From Rhodospirillaceae bacterium (GTDB lineage Bacteria > Pseudomonadota > Alphaproteobacteria > Dongiales > Dongiaceae): a stretch of 64,000 bases of DNA. Position 1 is the stretch's first letter, and every line of letters begins with the position of its first letter. Below the pieces are notes generated by a model. It saw nothing but the letters and a program-made list of their open reading frames with translations. It was not told where the DNA came from and did not search any database. This document shows, in pieces, positions 36,613 through 45,075 of this stretch. Location: contig JADJQM010000002.1 in the NCBI GenBank assembly GCA_016712715.1, positions 1,352,095 to 1,416,094 on the forward strand, in the 5' to 3' direction. Position numbers and translations under genes: made by a program.

Positions 36613-36619
36613 GTTAAAG

Positions 36620-37585
36620 CTAGTAGAGCCGGCCGCCATTGGGGATGCCGAGAGTGGGAGAGATCAGCACCACCTCGCCGTTCTCGTCGGGAAAGCCCAG
36701 CACCAGCACCTCGGACATGAACTTGCCGATCTGCTTCTTCGGGAAATTGACCACCGCCGCCACCTGGCGCCCGACCAGTTCGTCGAGCCGGTAGCGTGCC
36801 GTGATCTGCGCCGAGGAGCGCTTCTCCCCGATCTCCGGCCCGAAATCGACCGTGAGCTTGTAGGCCGGCCGGCGTGCTTCGGGGTAAGGCTCGGCGGCGA
36901 CGATGGTGCCCACCCGCACATCCACCTTGCGGAAATCGTCATATGAAATCTCTGCGGCGACCGGTTCGGCTGTGGCGGACATGCGGATCAACTCATTCCC
37001 TGGTTTCTGCTGCCGCGATGTAAGCGGGGAATCGTTGTGGCGCAAGCTGTCGCGGATCGCGTCCAACACGCCTGCCATCACATCGGCCGAACCCAGATGC
37101 GCACCAAGCGTCGTCGCCGCCTCGAGCCGCCACTTCCGGCCTGGCATGAAAGAGTCCTCGAAATCGGCCAGCGCCGCGAACGGCGTTGCAACATCGCCCG
37201 TCACCAGCAGGCAGGCATGGGCGAGGACTGCCTGGCCGCCATCCAGGGCACGCCGCCGGCGCTGGGCAAGGCCCGCGATCTTGCGGCCCTTGATGCTGAG
37301 GTCATAGCGGCCTGGACAGAAGGCGTCGGCGATCTCGCCCACCTCGGCCACCAGATCCAGCCGCGTCAGCGCACCGGTCAACACCTGTGCGAGATGCCGA
37401 TAGCCGTCATCGAGCGACCAGGGCCACTGGGCCGGCAAATGATAGGCCAGCGCCAGATTGAGCATGCCGGGAAACTGCGGCACCGGGGCACCGCCGGTGG
37501 CTCGGACAATGACCGGCCAACCCCGCGCAGCGGACCGGACGGTTGCTTCCGCAAAGCCGGGGAGGGCTGCAATGCGCGACGGCAC
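36620..37585 (-). CDS. Lipoate-protein-ligase-like domain fused to a CsaA-type tRNA-binding domain
   Basis: Residues about 1-180 resemble the BPL/LplA/LipB ligase fold (PVIVRATGGAPVPQFPGMLN, YDLSIKGRKIAGLAQRRRR). Residues about 205-321 are a CsaA/tRNA-binding OB-fold (DVRVGTIVAAEPYPEARRP, ending TLGIPNGGRLY). CsaA is normally a separate protein of about 110 residues, and an internal ATG at 36982 would give it. The linker (NDSPLTSRQQKPGNELIR) looks non-conserved, so a lost stop is possible. Ligase-like sequence (PIWQIETAFDGDIEGDARLL) continues upstream to about 37720 without an ATG, GTG or TTG, so the GTG at 37585 is only the first visible start. It lies next to a free lipoyl domain. Confidence 0.7.
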   Translation of the reverse strand: MPSRIAALPGFAEATVRSAARGWPVIVRATGGAPVPQFPGMLNLALAYHLPAQWPWSLDDGYRHLAQVLTGALTRLDLVAEVGEIADAFCPGRYDLSIKGRKIAGLAQRRRRALDGGQAVLAHACLLVTGDVATPFAALADFEDSFMPGRKWRLEAATTLGAHLGSADVMAGVLDAIRDSLRHNDSPLTSRQQKPGNELIRMSATAEPVAAEISYDDFRKVDVRVGTIVAAEPYPEARRPAYKLTVDFGPEIGEKRSSAQITARYRLDELVGRQVAAVVNFPKKQIGKFMSEVLVLGFPDENGEVVLISPTLGIPNGGRLY

Positions 37586-37716
37586 GGCAAGGCACGCAGC
37601 CGTCTGCCACAGCCGCGCCCGCGCGGTGGCACCCGCACTGACCTCATCGAGCAGCCGCGCATCCCCCTCGATATCGCCGTCGAATGCCGTCTCGATCTGC
37701 CAGATAGGCGCAGTCC

Positions 37717-37947
37717 TCAGCCGATCGCGGCGATGATGGCGCCGCGCTTGAAGGGTGTTTCCGCCGGAATGCGGATCTGCAGCATACCATCAGCGGGCGC
37801 CGTCACGTCATAGCTGGTTTTCTCGACCATCACCTCGGCGATGAGGTCGCCCGTGCGCACCGTATCCCCCTCGGCGAATAGCCAGGCGGAGACGGCCCCT
37901 TCAACATCCCCTTCCCAGAGGTCGGGGGGAATCACCACCGGAATCAT
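37717..37947 (-). CDS. Free-standing lipoyl/biotinyl attachment-domain protein
   Basis: This 76-residue protein is a single lipoyl domain: residues 10-70 with the modification motif VMVEKTSYDVTAPADG, where the Lys is the attachment site. It lacks the peripheral-subunit-binding and acyltransferase domains of a normal E2. It overlaps the E1-beta gene by an ATGA and is followed by a ligase-like gene, so it probably serves as the swinging-arm carrier for this dehydrogenase and is lipoylated by its neighbour. No E2 core or E3 is encoded nearby. Confidence 0.82.
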   Translation of the reverse strand: MIPVVIPPDLWEGDVEGAVSAWLFAEGDTVRTGDLIAEVMVEKTSYDVTAPADGMLQIRIPAETPFKRGAIIAAIG

Positions 37948-38987
37948 CGACCGCCCCGCAACAAGGCCGTGACCGCCGCCACGATCTTCTCGGCGCTGGG
38001 CAAAGCCGGTCGTTCCAGGGTCGGGCTGAAGGGAATGGGAATGTCTGGAAAGGCAATGCGCCTGGGTGGCGATTTGAGAACCGTGCCGGCTTCCACCACC
38101 GAGGCGATGATCTCGCCCGAGACGCCATAACTCATGTAATCCTCATCGACCACCAGCAGCCGCCCGGTCTTCGTGACCGATGCGCAGACTGTGGCGCGGT
38201 CGAGCGGCACCAGCGAGCGAAGATCGACTACCTCCGCCTCGATCCCGGCGGCAATGAGTTCCTGCGCGGCATCAAGCGCCAGATGCACGGTGGCGCCGAG
38301 GCCGACGATGGTGACATCCTTGCCCGCGCGCGCGATCGCCGCCTGGCCGAACGGCACCACATAATCATCCTCCGGCACATCGTTGATGCTGCCCTGCACG
38401 GTGCCGAGCCAACCCATGCCTTGGAGCGCCTTGTGGAACATGAAGATGACCGGGTTGTTGTCGCGGATGGCGCCGAGCATCAGCCCCTTGGCGTCATAGG
38501 CATTGCTCGGCACCACCACCTTCATGCCGGGCAAATGCGCGAAGGTGCCATAGAGGCATTGGCTGTGCTGCCCGGCATCGCCATAGCCGCCGCCGACCGA
38601 GGTCATCAGCACCATCGGGACATTGGCCTGCCCGCCCGAGAAATAGCAGTTCTTGGCAGCCATGTTGTAGATCGCATCCATGCACACGCCGAAGAAATCG
38701 ACGAACATCAGTTCCACCACCGGCCGCATGCCGACCGCCGCCATGCCGACGGCGGCCCCGATGAAGGCCGTCTCCGAAATAGGCGTGTCGCGGATGCGCG
38801 CCGGGCCGAATTCCTCGAGGAGCCCGCGCGTATTGCCGAAGACACCGCCCAAAGCGGCGATATCCTCGCCCATCACCAGCACCGAGGGATCGCGCCGCAT
38901 CTCCTGCGCCAGTGCCTCCGCCATTGCCTTCGCGATGGTGAGGTTGCGCTTGGCGCGGTTCTCTCGAATGGTCGCTGTCGCAGTCAT
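37944..38987 (-). CDS. acoB: Acetoin/2-oxoacid dehydrogenase E1 component, beta subunit
   Basis: This 347-residue protein has the transketolase central and C-terminal domains of E1-beta: VLVMGEDIAALGGVFGNTRG, RIRDTPISETAFIGAAVGMA, FVDFFGVCMDAIYNMAAK and a C-terminal domain with EAEVVDLRSLVPLDRATV. It pairs with the alpha subunit 15 bp upstream to form a TPP-dependent alpha2beta2 decarboxylase. The similarity is strongest to acetoin dehydrogenase-type E1 (AcoB), but the true substrate could be another alpha-keto compound. It overlaps the lipoyl gene by 4 bp. Confidence 0.85.
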   Translation of the reverse strand: MTATATIRENRAKRNLTIAKAMAEALAQEMRRDPSVLVMGEDIAALGGVFGNTRGLLEEFGPARIRDTPISETAFIGAAVGMAAVGMRPVVELMFVDFFGVCMDAIYNMAAKNCYFSGGQANVPMVLMTSVGGGYGDAGQHSQCLYGTFAHLPGMKVVVPSNAYDAKGLMLGAIRDNNPVIFMFHKALQGMGWLGTVQGSINDVPEDDYVVPFGQAAIARAGKDVTIVGLGATVHLALDAAQELIAAGIEAEVVDLRSLVPLDRATVCASVTKTGRLLVVDEDYMSYGVSGEIIASVVEAGTVLKSPPRRIAFPDIPIPFSPTLERPALPSAEKIVAAVTALLRGGR

Positions 38988-39002
38988 CAGATGTACTCCG
39001 GA

Positions 39003-39989
39003 TCAGGCGAAGACATGGTCGAAGGCTTCGGCGGCAGCGGGGAAGGGTGCGGCGCGCGCCCTGGCTATGGCCTGCTCGACTGCGCTCTCGGCCCGCTTGA
39101 CGAGCACGAGATCATCCGCCTCGCTCATCATCTTCTCGCCCAGCAGTTTTCCACGCAAAGCCGGGATGGGATCGCGCGCGAACAGCGCATCCTTCTCACC
39201 TGCCGGGCGATAGCCTTCGGCATCACCGATGAAATGACCGGCCAGACGTGACGTCTCGATCTCGATGAGGCTGGGGCCGCCCCCGGCACGCGCCCGGGCG
39301 ATGGCCTCGCCAGCAGCGGCGAAGATGGCGGCCGGATCATTGCCGGTGACTCGGTGCCCCGGCATGCCATAGCTGGCTGCGCGATTGTCATTGTGCGCGA
39401 CGGCGGTCGACTGCGCTTTCGCAACCGAAATGCCCCAGCCATTGTCCTCGATCACGAACACGACCGGCGCCTGCCAGACGGCGGCGAGGTTCAAGGATTC
39501 ATGGAAGGCACCCTGGTTGGCCGCCCCCTCGCCGATGAAGGCGACCGCGACGCGCTTCTCGTCGCGCAGTTTGAAGGCGGTGGCAGCCCCCACCGCCGGG
39601 CCCATTCCTTGCGCGATGATGCCGGAACAGGCGAAATTGACCCGGGCATCGAAGAGATGCATATGCCCGCCGCGTCCCCCGGACAGGCCGGTCTTCTTGC
39701 CGAAGATCTCCGCCGCCATGGCATCGAGATCGACGCCCTTGGCGATGGCGATGTGATGCGGCCGGTGCGTCGCCGTCACGAAATCGGCGGCATCAAGATG
39801 CGCGCAGACACCGACCGCGCAGGGCTCCTGCCCGTTCGACAGATGCATCTCGCCCGGGATCGGCCCGTTGGCCATGTTGAAGACCGGCGACTTCCCTTCG
39901 AAATAGGCGGTCGCGATGCGCTCTTCGAAAGCACGGCTTTTCACCATGGTCTCGTACATCCAGAGCCATTGCGGCTTGGTTGGAAGCAT
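39003..39989 (-). CDS. acoA: Acetoin/2-oxoacid dehydrogenase E1 component, alpha subunit
   Basis: This 328-residue TPP-binding subunit carries the thiamine motif from FIGEGAANQGAFHESLNLA to FVIEDNGWG. It also has the substrate-side loop GGRGGHMHLFDARVNFACSG and the phosphorylation-loop region RLAGHFIGDAEGYR. The ATG at 39989 has GGGAGAG 5 bp upstream; a GTG at 40004 would add five residues. It leads an acoA-acoB-lipoyl domain-ligase operon. A 16-bp tandem repeat lies between it and the upstream cupin gene. Confidence 0.85.
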   Translation of the reverse strand: MLPTKPQWLWMYETMVKSRAFEERIATAYFEGKSPVFNMANGPIPGEMHLSNGQEPCAVGVCAHLDAADFVTATHRPHHIAIAKGVDLDAMAAEIFGKKTGLSGGRGGHMHLFDARVNFACSGIIAQGMGPAVGAATAFKLRDEKRVAVAFIGEGAANQGAFHESLNLAAVWQAPVVFVIEDNGWGISVAKAQSTAVAHNDNRAASYGMPGHRVTGNDPAAIFAAAGEAIARARAGGGPSLIEIETSRLAGHFIGDAEGYRPAGEKDALFARDPIPALRGKLLGEKMMSEADDLVLVKRAESAVEQAIARARAAPFPAAAEAFDHVFA

Positions 39990-40016
39990 GGAACTCTCCC
40001 GCACGCTGATGAAGAA

Positions 40017-40092
40017 ACTCAGGCAACCCCGGACTCAGGCAACCCCGGGCTCAGGCAACCCCGGACTTAGGCAGCCCCGGACCTAGGCAGCC
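40017..40092. repeat. 16-bp tandem repeat duplicating the cupin gene stop region
   Basis: Four full units start at 40017, 40033, 40049 and 40065, with a fifth partial unit at 40081. The unit is ACTCAGGCAACCCCGG with small changes. Read on the minus strand, each unit contains (C/T)TGCC followed by TAG, TAA or TGA. The first copy is the real stop of the cupin gene, and the array then runs toward acoA. Confidence 0.92.
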
Positions 40093-40529
40093 AGTGCCTG
40101 CTTGGCCTGCGCGTCGGCGAAGAACTTCCAATCCAGCATGATCAGGATCGATTTGTCGGGATTGACGAAGGCGACCGGCCCGTGGTTCGAGAACCACAGC
40201 ACCGTATCTTCGACAAATTCGGTGCGTTCGTGATAGACGCCCAAGGGCTCATAGCCGTAATCGCCGGCATGTGCCACGCCGGCACGGTAATCCATCACGC
40301 CCTTGATCATCAGATATTCGCCGGCGCCGTAATGGAAATGCGGGGCGAAGGATGATCCTTTGTCGCATTTGAACAGCACCGTCCAGGTGCCGGTTTCGGC
40401 ACTGACGCGCAGCACCTTGTAGGAGATGGCGTCGGTGAAGGGGATCCAGGCCATCTTCTCGGTCTGGCACATGATATCGGCGGGATTGCTATCGGCGGGC
40501 GCATGGGTTCCCGATTGGCTGTCGGCCAT
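40083..40529 (-). CDS. Cupin protein, acetylacetone-/dihydroxyacetophenone-dioxygenase-like
   Basis: This 148-residue single-domain cupin has metal-ligand motifs in SFAPHFHYGAGEYLMIKG (two His and a Glu) and a later His in LWFSNHGPVAF. Its closest-looking families are the non-heme iron enzymes that cleave diketones, such as Dke1, and 2,4'-dihydroxyacetophenone dioxygenases. It is upstream of, and collinear with, the acetoin-dehydrogenase-like genes and divergent from an AraC-type regulator. This suggests a route degrading a diketone or hydroxyketone; that link is inference. Its stop lies in a tandem repeat. Confidence 0.7.
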   Translation of the reverse strand: MADSQSGTHAPADSNPADIMCQTEKMAWIPFTDAISYKVLRVSAETGTWTVLFKCDKGSSFAPHFHYGAGEYLMIKGVMDYRAGVAHAGDYGYEPLGVYHERTEFVEDTVLWFSNHGPVAFVNPDKSILIMLDWKFFADAQAKQALAA

Positions 40530-40674
40530 TTTTGTCTCCTCCTGAAGCTCCGGATACTCGTTGAATTGACTGGTCCCGGATTCTGGGGGAAACTATGGGC
40601 GCGCAGCTTCCGCGGGTCTTGCCCGACGCTGCCCAATTAATTGCTTCACCGTGCCAGCCAGGTGAGTGCCAGCG

Positions 40675-41619
40675 ATGCAGCTTGATACGCCGACCCATCA
40701 CAGCAGCGCCCACCTGCCGGGCCCGCGCCAATATGATTGGTGGCGCGAGGCGGTGAGCGAGACACATCTGCCCTGGGATTTGCCGCGCCGCAGCGACGGC
40801 AGCTATCGGGCGCGCGTCCGCCAGCAGGCGCTGGGCGTTTCCCAGATCATCCATTGCGTCTGCGATCCTTGCGAAGGCCGCCGCGGCAAGGCCGAGATCG
40901 CGCAATTGCAGAACCCGGTCTATGGCATCCTCTACATCCTCAAAGGTCGCGAGAGTCTCAAGCAGGCGGGGCGAGAGACGGTGCTGGAGCAAGGCTCCTT
41001 CACCCTCTGGGACAGCACGCGGCCGATCGAATTCGGCCTCCCGCAGGATCTCGAAAAGATCACGCTGCTGCTGCCACAGGATCTCGTAACGGAAACGCTG
41101 CCGATGGCGGCCGATCTAATCATGCGGCCGATCAGCGGCCAGCGTGGACCGGGTGCGCTCTTTGCCACCCATCTCCGGGCATTGGCACGCGAAGGCGGCG
41201 ATCTGATGCCCGCGCGCGCGACACCCGTGCTGCGCGCGACCCTCGATCTCCTCACCGCTGCCATCGCCCCGCAGGAAGGTGATGGCGAGGGCGCCTATCA
41301 CCGCGCGCTGCGGGCACGCATCCAGGATTTCATCCTGCGCAATCTCGACGATCCCGATCTTGACCCCGACCGAGTAGCAGCCGGCATGGGCATATCCGCC
41401 CGGCAACTGCATCGCCTATTCCACGACAGCGGCCTCACGGTCGATCGCTGGATCTGGCGCCAGCGCCTGCAACGCTGCCGCGATGCGCTGCTGACAAGCC
41501 CTCAGGCGCGAATCTCCGAGATCGCCTTTACCCACGGCTTCAGCGACGCCGCCCATTTCAGCCGCGCCTTCCGCGACGCCTTCGGCGTCTCGCCCAGGGA
41601 GTTCCGGCAGGGGAAATAG
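40675..41619 (+). CDS. AraC-family transcriptional regulator
   Basis: This protein has 314 residues from the ATG at 40675, with AGGTGAG 8 bp upstream. The N-terminal domain (about 20-190) resembles the AraC-binding-like domain of FeaR/ActR-type regulators. The C-terminal 100 residues are two helix-turn-helix motifs (GMGISARQLHRLFHDSGLTV; ISEIAFTHGFSDAAHFSRAF) ending FGVSPREFRQGK. It is divergent from the cupin and aco-like genes across about 145 bp, so it is their likely local regulator, probably responding to their substrate. Confidence 0.9.
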   Translation: MQLDTPTHHSSAHLPGPRQYDWWREAVSETHLPWDLPRRSDGSYRARVRQQALGVSQIIHCVCDPCEGRRGKAEIAQLQNPVYGILYILKGRESLKQAGRETVLEQGSFTLWDSTRPIEFGLPQDLEKITLLLPQDLVTETLPMAADLIMRPISGQRGPGALFATHLRALAREGGDLMPARATPVLRATLDLLTAAIAPQEGDGEGAYHRALRARIQDFILRNLDDPDLDPDRVAAGMGISARQLHRLFHDSGLTVDRWIWRQRLQRCRDALLTSPQARISEIAFTHGFSDAAHFSRAFRDAFGVSPREFRQGK

Positions 41620-41648
41620 GTGGCAATGAATAGGTCTTTGCCAAAAGG

Positions 41649-41754
41649 CCCCTCACCCCGACCCTCTCCCCGCAAGCGGGGCGAGGGAGTCTCTGGCAAG
41701 TTCGGTCTAAAGCCCCTCGCCCCATGAAATGGGGAGAGGGGTTGGGGTGAGGGG
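41649..41754. repeat. Long inverted-repeat element between convergent genes
   Basis: The outer arms CCCCTCACCCCGACCCTC and GAGGGGTTGGGGTGAGGGG pair. Inside are smaller hairpins (CTCCCCGC/GCGGGG and CCCCAT/ATGGGG). It resembles the C/G-rich dispersed intergenic repeats seen widely in alphaproteobacteria. It lies between the convergent AraC and gcvPB genes and may act as a bidirectional terminator. Confidence 0.75.
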
Positions 41755-41760
41755 TGTTTC

Positions 41761-43275
41761 CTACTCCGCCGCCTTCTTCGTTTCCTCAGGTTTCCAGCGC
41801 AGGACCGGCTGGCGCGCGGCCAGCGTCTCATCCAACCGCCGGCGCGGCGTGTGATAGGGGGCGCCGTGGAAATAAGCGGCATCGCCACCTTTGGCGCGGC
41901 GGGCCAATCCCTGCACCACCTCGATATAGCGATCGAGGCCGATCTTGCTCTCCGTCTCGGTCGGCTCCATCAGCAGCGCGCCGTGGACCACCAGCGGGAA
42001 ATACATGGTCATCGGGTGATAACCCTCGTCGATCATCGCCTTTGCGAAATCGAGCGTGGTGACGCCGGTCCCTTCCAGGAAATCGTCGTTGAACAGCGCC
42101 TCATGCATGCAGGTGCCGGGGAAGGCGGCCGTAAGATCGCTCTTGAGGCTTGCCTGCAGGTAATTGGCGTTCAAAACGGCATCGCCCGACACCTGGCGCA
42201 AGCCGTCGGCACCATGGCTGAGGATGTAGGAAAGTGCCCGGCTGAACATGCCCATCTGGCCATGGAAGCCCTTCAAGCGCCCGAACGCCTTGCCGCCATC
42301 ATGCTCGACCAAGTCGAACCCATTCGCCCCATGCGTCACATAGGGGAGCGGCGCGTAAGGGGCCAGCGCTTCCGACAGCACCACCGGACCCGAACCCGGC
42401 CCACCGCCGCCATGGGGCGTTGAGAAGGTCTTGTGGAGGTTGATATGCATCGCATCGACGCCCAGATCGCCCGGCCGCACGCGACCCACGATGGCGTTGA
42501 AATTGGCGCCGTCGCAATAGAAATAGCCGCCGATGCCGTGGATCGCGTCGGCGATGTCGATGATGTCGTTCTCGAACAGCCCGCAGGTATTGGGGTTGGT
42601 GATCATCGTGCCCGCAACATCGGGGCCGAGCTTCGCCTTGAAGGCGGCGAGATCGACGCGACCGCGCGCATCGGCCGGCACCGGATCAACCTCATAGCCG
42701 ATCGAGGCGGCGGTCGCGGGGTTGGTGCCATGGGCCGATTCCGGCACCAGGATGCGCTTTCTTGCATCGCCCTTGGCCAGATGGGCGGCGCGGATGGTGA
42801 GCATGCCGCAGAGCTCGCCATGGGCACCGGCCGCCGGTGACATGGCGACTGCCGGCATGCCGGTCAGGGTCTTCAGCCAATGCGCCAGCGTGTCGATCAG
42901 TTCCAAAGCGCCCTGCACGGTCGAGACCGGCTGCATCGGGTGAAGATCCGCAATGCCCGGCAACCGCGCGATCTTCTCATTGATGCGCGGGTTGTGCTTC
43001 ATGGTGCACGATCCCAGCGGATAGACCGACATGTCGATCGCGTAGTTCTTCTGACTGAGTTTCGTGTAGTGCCGCACGACCTGGCTTTCCGCGAGGCCCG
43101 GCAGGCCGACCTTGGCCTTCCGCTTCATGCCGCCCAGGCGCTCCTTGTGCTTCGGCACATCGGGGAGATCGACGCCGGAACGGCCCGGCACATCCATCTC
43201 GAAGATCAACGGCTCTTCAAGCTGCAGGCCGCGATTGCCCGAGATGGTGTTGGTGAGGGGATTTGGTGTGGTCAT
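41761..43275 (-). CDS. gcvPB: Glycine dehydrogenase (decarboxylating) subunit 2
   Basis: This is the PLP-binding subunit of the P-protein, which decarboxylates glycine and passes the aminomethyl group to the H-protein lipoyl arm. The 504-residue length is normal. The PLP Lys lies in [17 protein letters not shown]; other motifs are [32 protein letters not shown] and [12 protein letters not shown]. It overlaps gcvPA by an ATGA and is the last gene of the gcvT-gcvH-gcvPA-gcvPB operon. Confidence 0.96.
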   Translation of the reverse strand: MTTPNPLTNTISGNRGLQLEEPLIFEMDVPGRSGVDLPDVPKHKERLGGMKRKAKVGLPGLAESQVVRHYTKLSQKNYAIDMSVYPLGSCTMKHNPRINEKIARLPGIADLHPMQPVSTVQGALELIDTLAHWLKTLTGMPAVAMSPAAGAHGELCGMLTIRAAHLAKGDARKRILVPESAHGTNPATAASIGYEVDPVPADARGRVDLAAFKAKLGPDVAGTMITNPNTCGLFENDIIDIADAIHGIGGYFYCDGANFNAIVGRVRPGDLGVDAMHINLHKTFSTPHGGGGPGSGPVVLSEALAPYAPLPYVTHGANGFDLVEHDGGKAFGRLKGFHGQMGMFSRALSYILSHGADGLRQVSGDAVLNANYLQASLKSDLTAAFPGTCMHEALFNDDFLEGTGVTTLDFAKAMIDEGYHPMTMYFPLVVHGALLMEPTETESKIGLDRYIEVVQGLARRAKGGDAAYFHGAPYHTPRRRLDETLAARQPVLRWKPEETKKAAE

Positions 43276-44618
43276 TTCAGAACCTCTCTGAGGCCGGCTT
43301 CGAGCGCTGCCATCTCAGCCTCGGTGGTGAGTTCGGTGGCGGCGACGAGCAACAGCTTCTCAGCCTCTTTGTCTTTCACTAGGCGCGCCACCGGCACGCC
43401 GCCCAGGATGCGTTTCTTCGCCAGCGCCTCGACCACGCCGATGGCGGGTTTCGGCAATTCCAGCGTAAACTCGTTGAAGAAGCTCTCGTTCAACAGCTTC
43501 ACGCCGGGGATGGCGGAAAGGCGATCGGCAAGATTGCTCGCCGTTGCATGGTTGAGCGTCGCCAGCTGGTTGAGGCCCGCCTCGCCCAGCAAGGTCATGT
43601 GGATGGTGAAGGCCAGCGCACAGAGGCCCGAATTGGTGCAGATGTTGCTGGTAGCCTTCTCCCGGCGGATATGCTGCTCGCGCGTGGAAAGGGTCAGCAC
43701 CCAGCCGCGCCGCCCGTCGACGTCGACGGTCTGCCCGGTGACGCGGCCCGGCATCTGCCGCACGAACTTGTCACGCACGGCAAAGAGGCCGACATAGGGA
43801 CCGCCGAAGCCCAGCGGGTTGCCGATCGACTGGCCTTCCGCCACCACGATGTCGGCGCCCATTTCGCCCGGCGGTGTGAGGAGGCCCAGAGACACGACTT
43901 CGGTCACCGCCACGATCAGCAGCGCGCCCGCGGCATGCACCGCCTCGGCCAGCTTGGTGAAATCGTGGATATGGCCGAAGAAGCTCGGATTCTGCACCAC
44001 GACGCAGGAAACATCGGGCCCGAGATGCTTCGCGAGATCTTCGCGGCCCAGCGCATCCAGGGGTGCCGACACGGTCTCGAAGCCGGTATGGCGCCCATGG
44101 GTCTCTACCACCTCGCGGTAATGCGGATGAAGGCCGCCGGAGATCACCGCCTTCTTCCGGCGCGTGATGCGGTTGGCCATGGCGACTGCTTCGGTGGTCG
44201 CGGTGGCGCCGTCATACATCGAGGCGTTGGCGACATCCATGCCGGTCAGCAGCGCCACCTGGGTCTGGAACTCGAACAGGTATTGCAGCGTGCCCTGCGC
44301 CACTTCCGGCTGATAGGGCGTGTAGGAGGTGAGGAACTCGCCGCGCTGGATGAGATGATCGACCGCCGCCGGGATGTGATGGCGATATGCCCCGGCACCG
44401 AGGAAACTCGGCGCCGCATTGGTGCCGATATTCTTTGCAGCCATGGCGCCGATGACGCGCTCGACCTCCATCTCCGGCATGTGGTTGGAAAGACCGGCGA
44501 TGGGTGCCTTTTGCAGCGCGCCGTTCGGCACGTCGGCATAAAGGCTCTCGACCGAACTGGCTCCGACCGTCGCCAGCATGGCTTTGCGGTCGGGCTCGGT
44601 CAGCGGCAGAAAGCGCAT
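43272..44618 (-). CDS. gcvPA: Glycine dehydrogenase (decarboxylating) subunit 1
   Basis: This is subunit 1 of the split P-protein, 448 residues from the ATG at 44618 ([19 protein letters not shown]). Motifs include [58 protein letters not shown] and [20 protein letters not shown]. It begins 1 bp after the gcvH stop and overlaps gcvPB, so the H, P1 and P2 genes are tightly coupled. Confidence 0.96.
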   Translation of the reverse strand: MRFLPLTEPDRKAMLATVGASSVESLYADVPNGALQKAPIAGLSNHMPEMEVERVIGAMAAKNIGTNAAPSFLGAGAYRHHIPAAVDHLIQRGEFLTSYTPYQPEVAQGTLQYLFEFQTQVALLTGMDVANASMYDGATATTEAVAMANRITRRKKAVISGGLHPHYREVVETHGRHTGFETVSAPLDALGREDLAKHLGPDVSCVVVQNPSFFGHIHDFTKLAEAVHAAGALLIVAVTEVVSLGLLTPPGEMGADIVVAEGQSIGNPLGFGGPYVGLFAVRDKFVRQMPGRVTGQTVDVDGRRGWVLTLSTREQHIRREKATSNICTNSGLCALAFTIHMTLLGEAGLNQLATLNHATASNLADRLSAIPGVKLLNESFFNEFTLELPKPAIGVVEALAKKRILGGVPVARLVKDKEAEKLLLVAATELTTEAEMAALEAGLREVLK

Positions 44619-44619
44619 C

Positions 44620-44997
44620 TCAGTGCAACCCCTCGCAATAGGTCTTGTAGGCGGCTTCATCCATGAGGCTGTCGAGCTCGGCCTTGTTGGCAAGCTTCAC
44701 CTTGGCGAACCAGCCCTTGCCGAGCGCGTCCTCGTTGACCGTGCCGGGCGCATCGCCCAGCGCCGTGTTGACCTCGACCACTTCGCCCGAGACCGGCGCA
44801 TAGACTTCGCTCGCGGCCTTCACCGATTCCACCACCGCCAGTTCCTTGCCCTTCTCGACCTTCTTGCCGATCGCGGGCAGGTCGACGAACACCACATCGC
44901 CCAGCTGGTCCTGGGCATAGGGGCTGATGCCGATGGTGGCGATATCGCCGTCGACCTTCACCCATTCATGATCCTTGGCAAAGCGAATGCCGCTCAT
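44620..44997 (-). CDS. gcvH: Glycine cleavage system H protein
   Basis: This is the lipoyl carrier of glycine cleavage. The ATG at 44997 ([18 protein letters not shown]) gives 125 residues, the usual size, and sits 9 nt after GAGGAG. The ATG at 45006 is too close to that Shine-Dalgarno. The lipoylated Lys is in [20 protein letters not shown]. It follows gcvT by 78 bp and precedes gcvPA by 1 bp. Confidence 0.96.
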   Translation of the reverse strand: MSGIRFAKDHEWVKVDGDIATIGISPYAQDQLGDVVFVDLPAIGKKVEKGKELAVVESVKAASEVYAPVSGEVVEVNTALGDAPGTVNEDALGKGWFAKVKLANKAELDSLMDEAAYKTYCEGLH

Positions 44998-45075
44998 GGA
45001 ACTCATCTCCTCAGTTTTGTTGTGGCGCTTCGACGGATCGTCGCGCCGTTCTCCGGTGAAACTGACCATCGCCGG

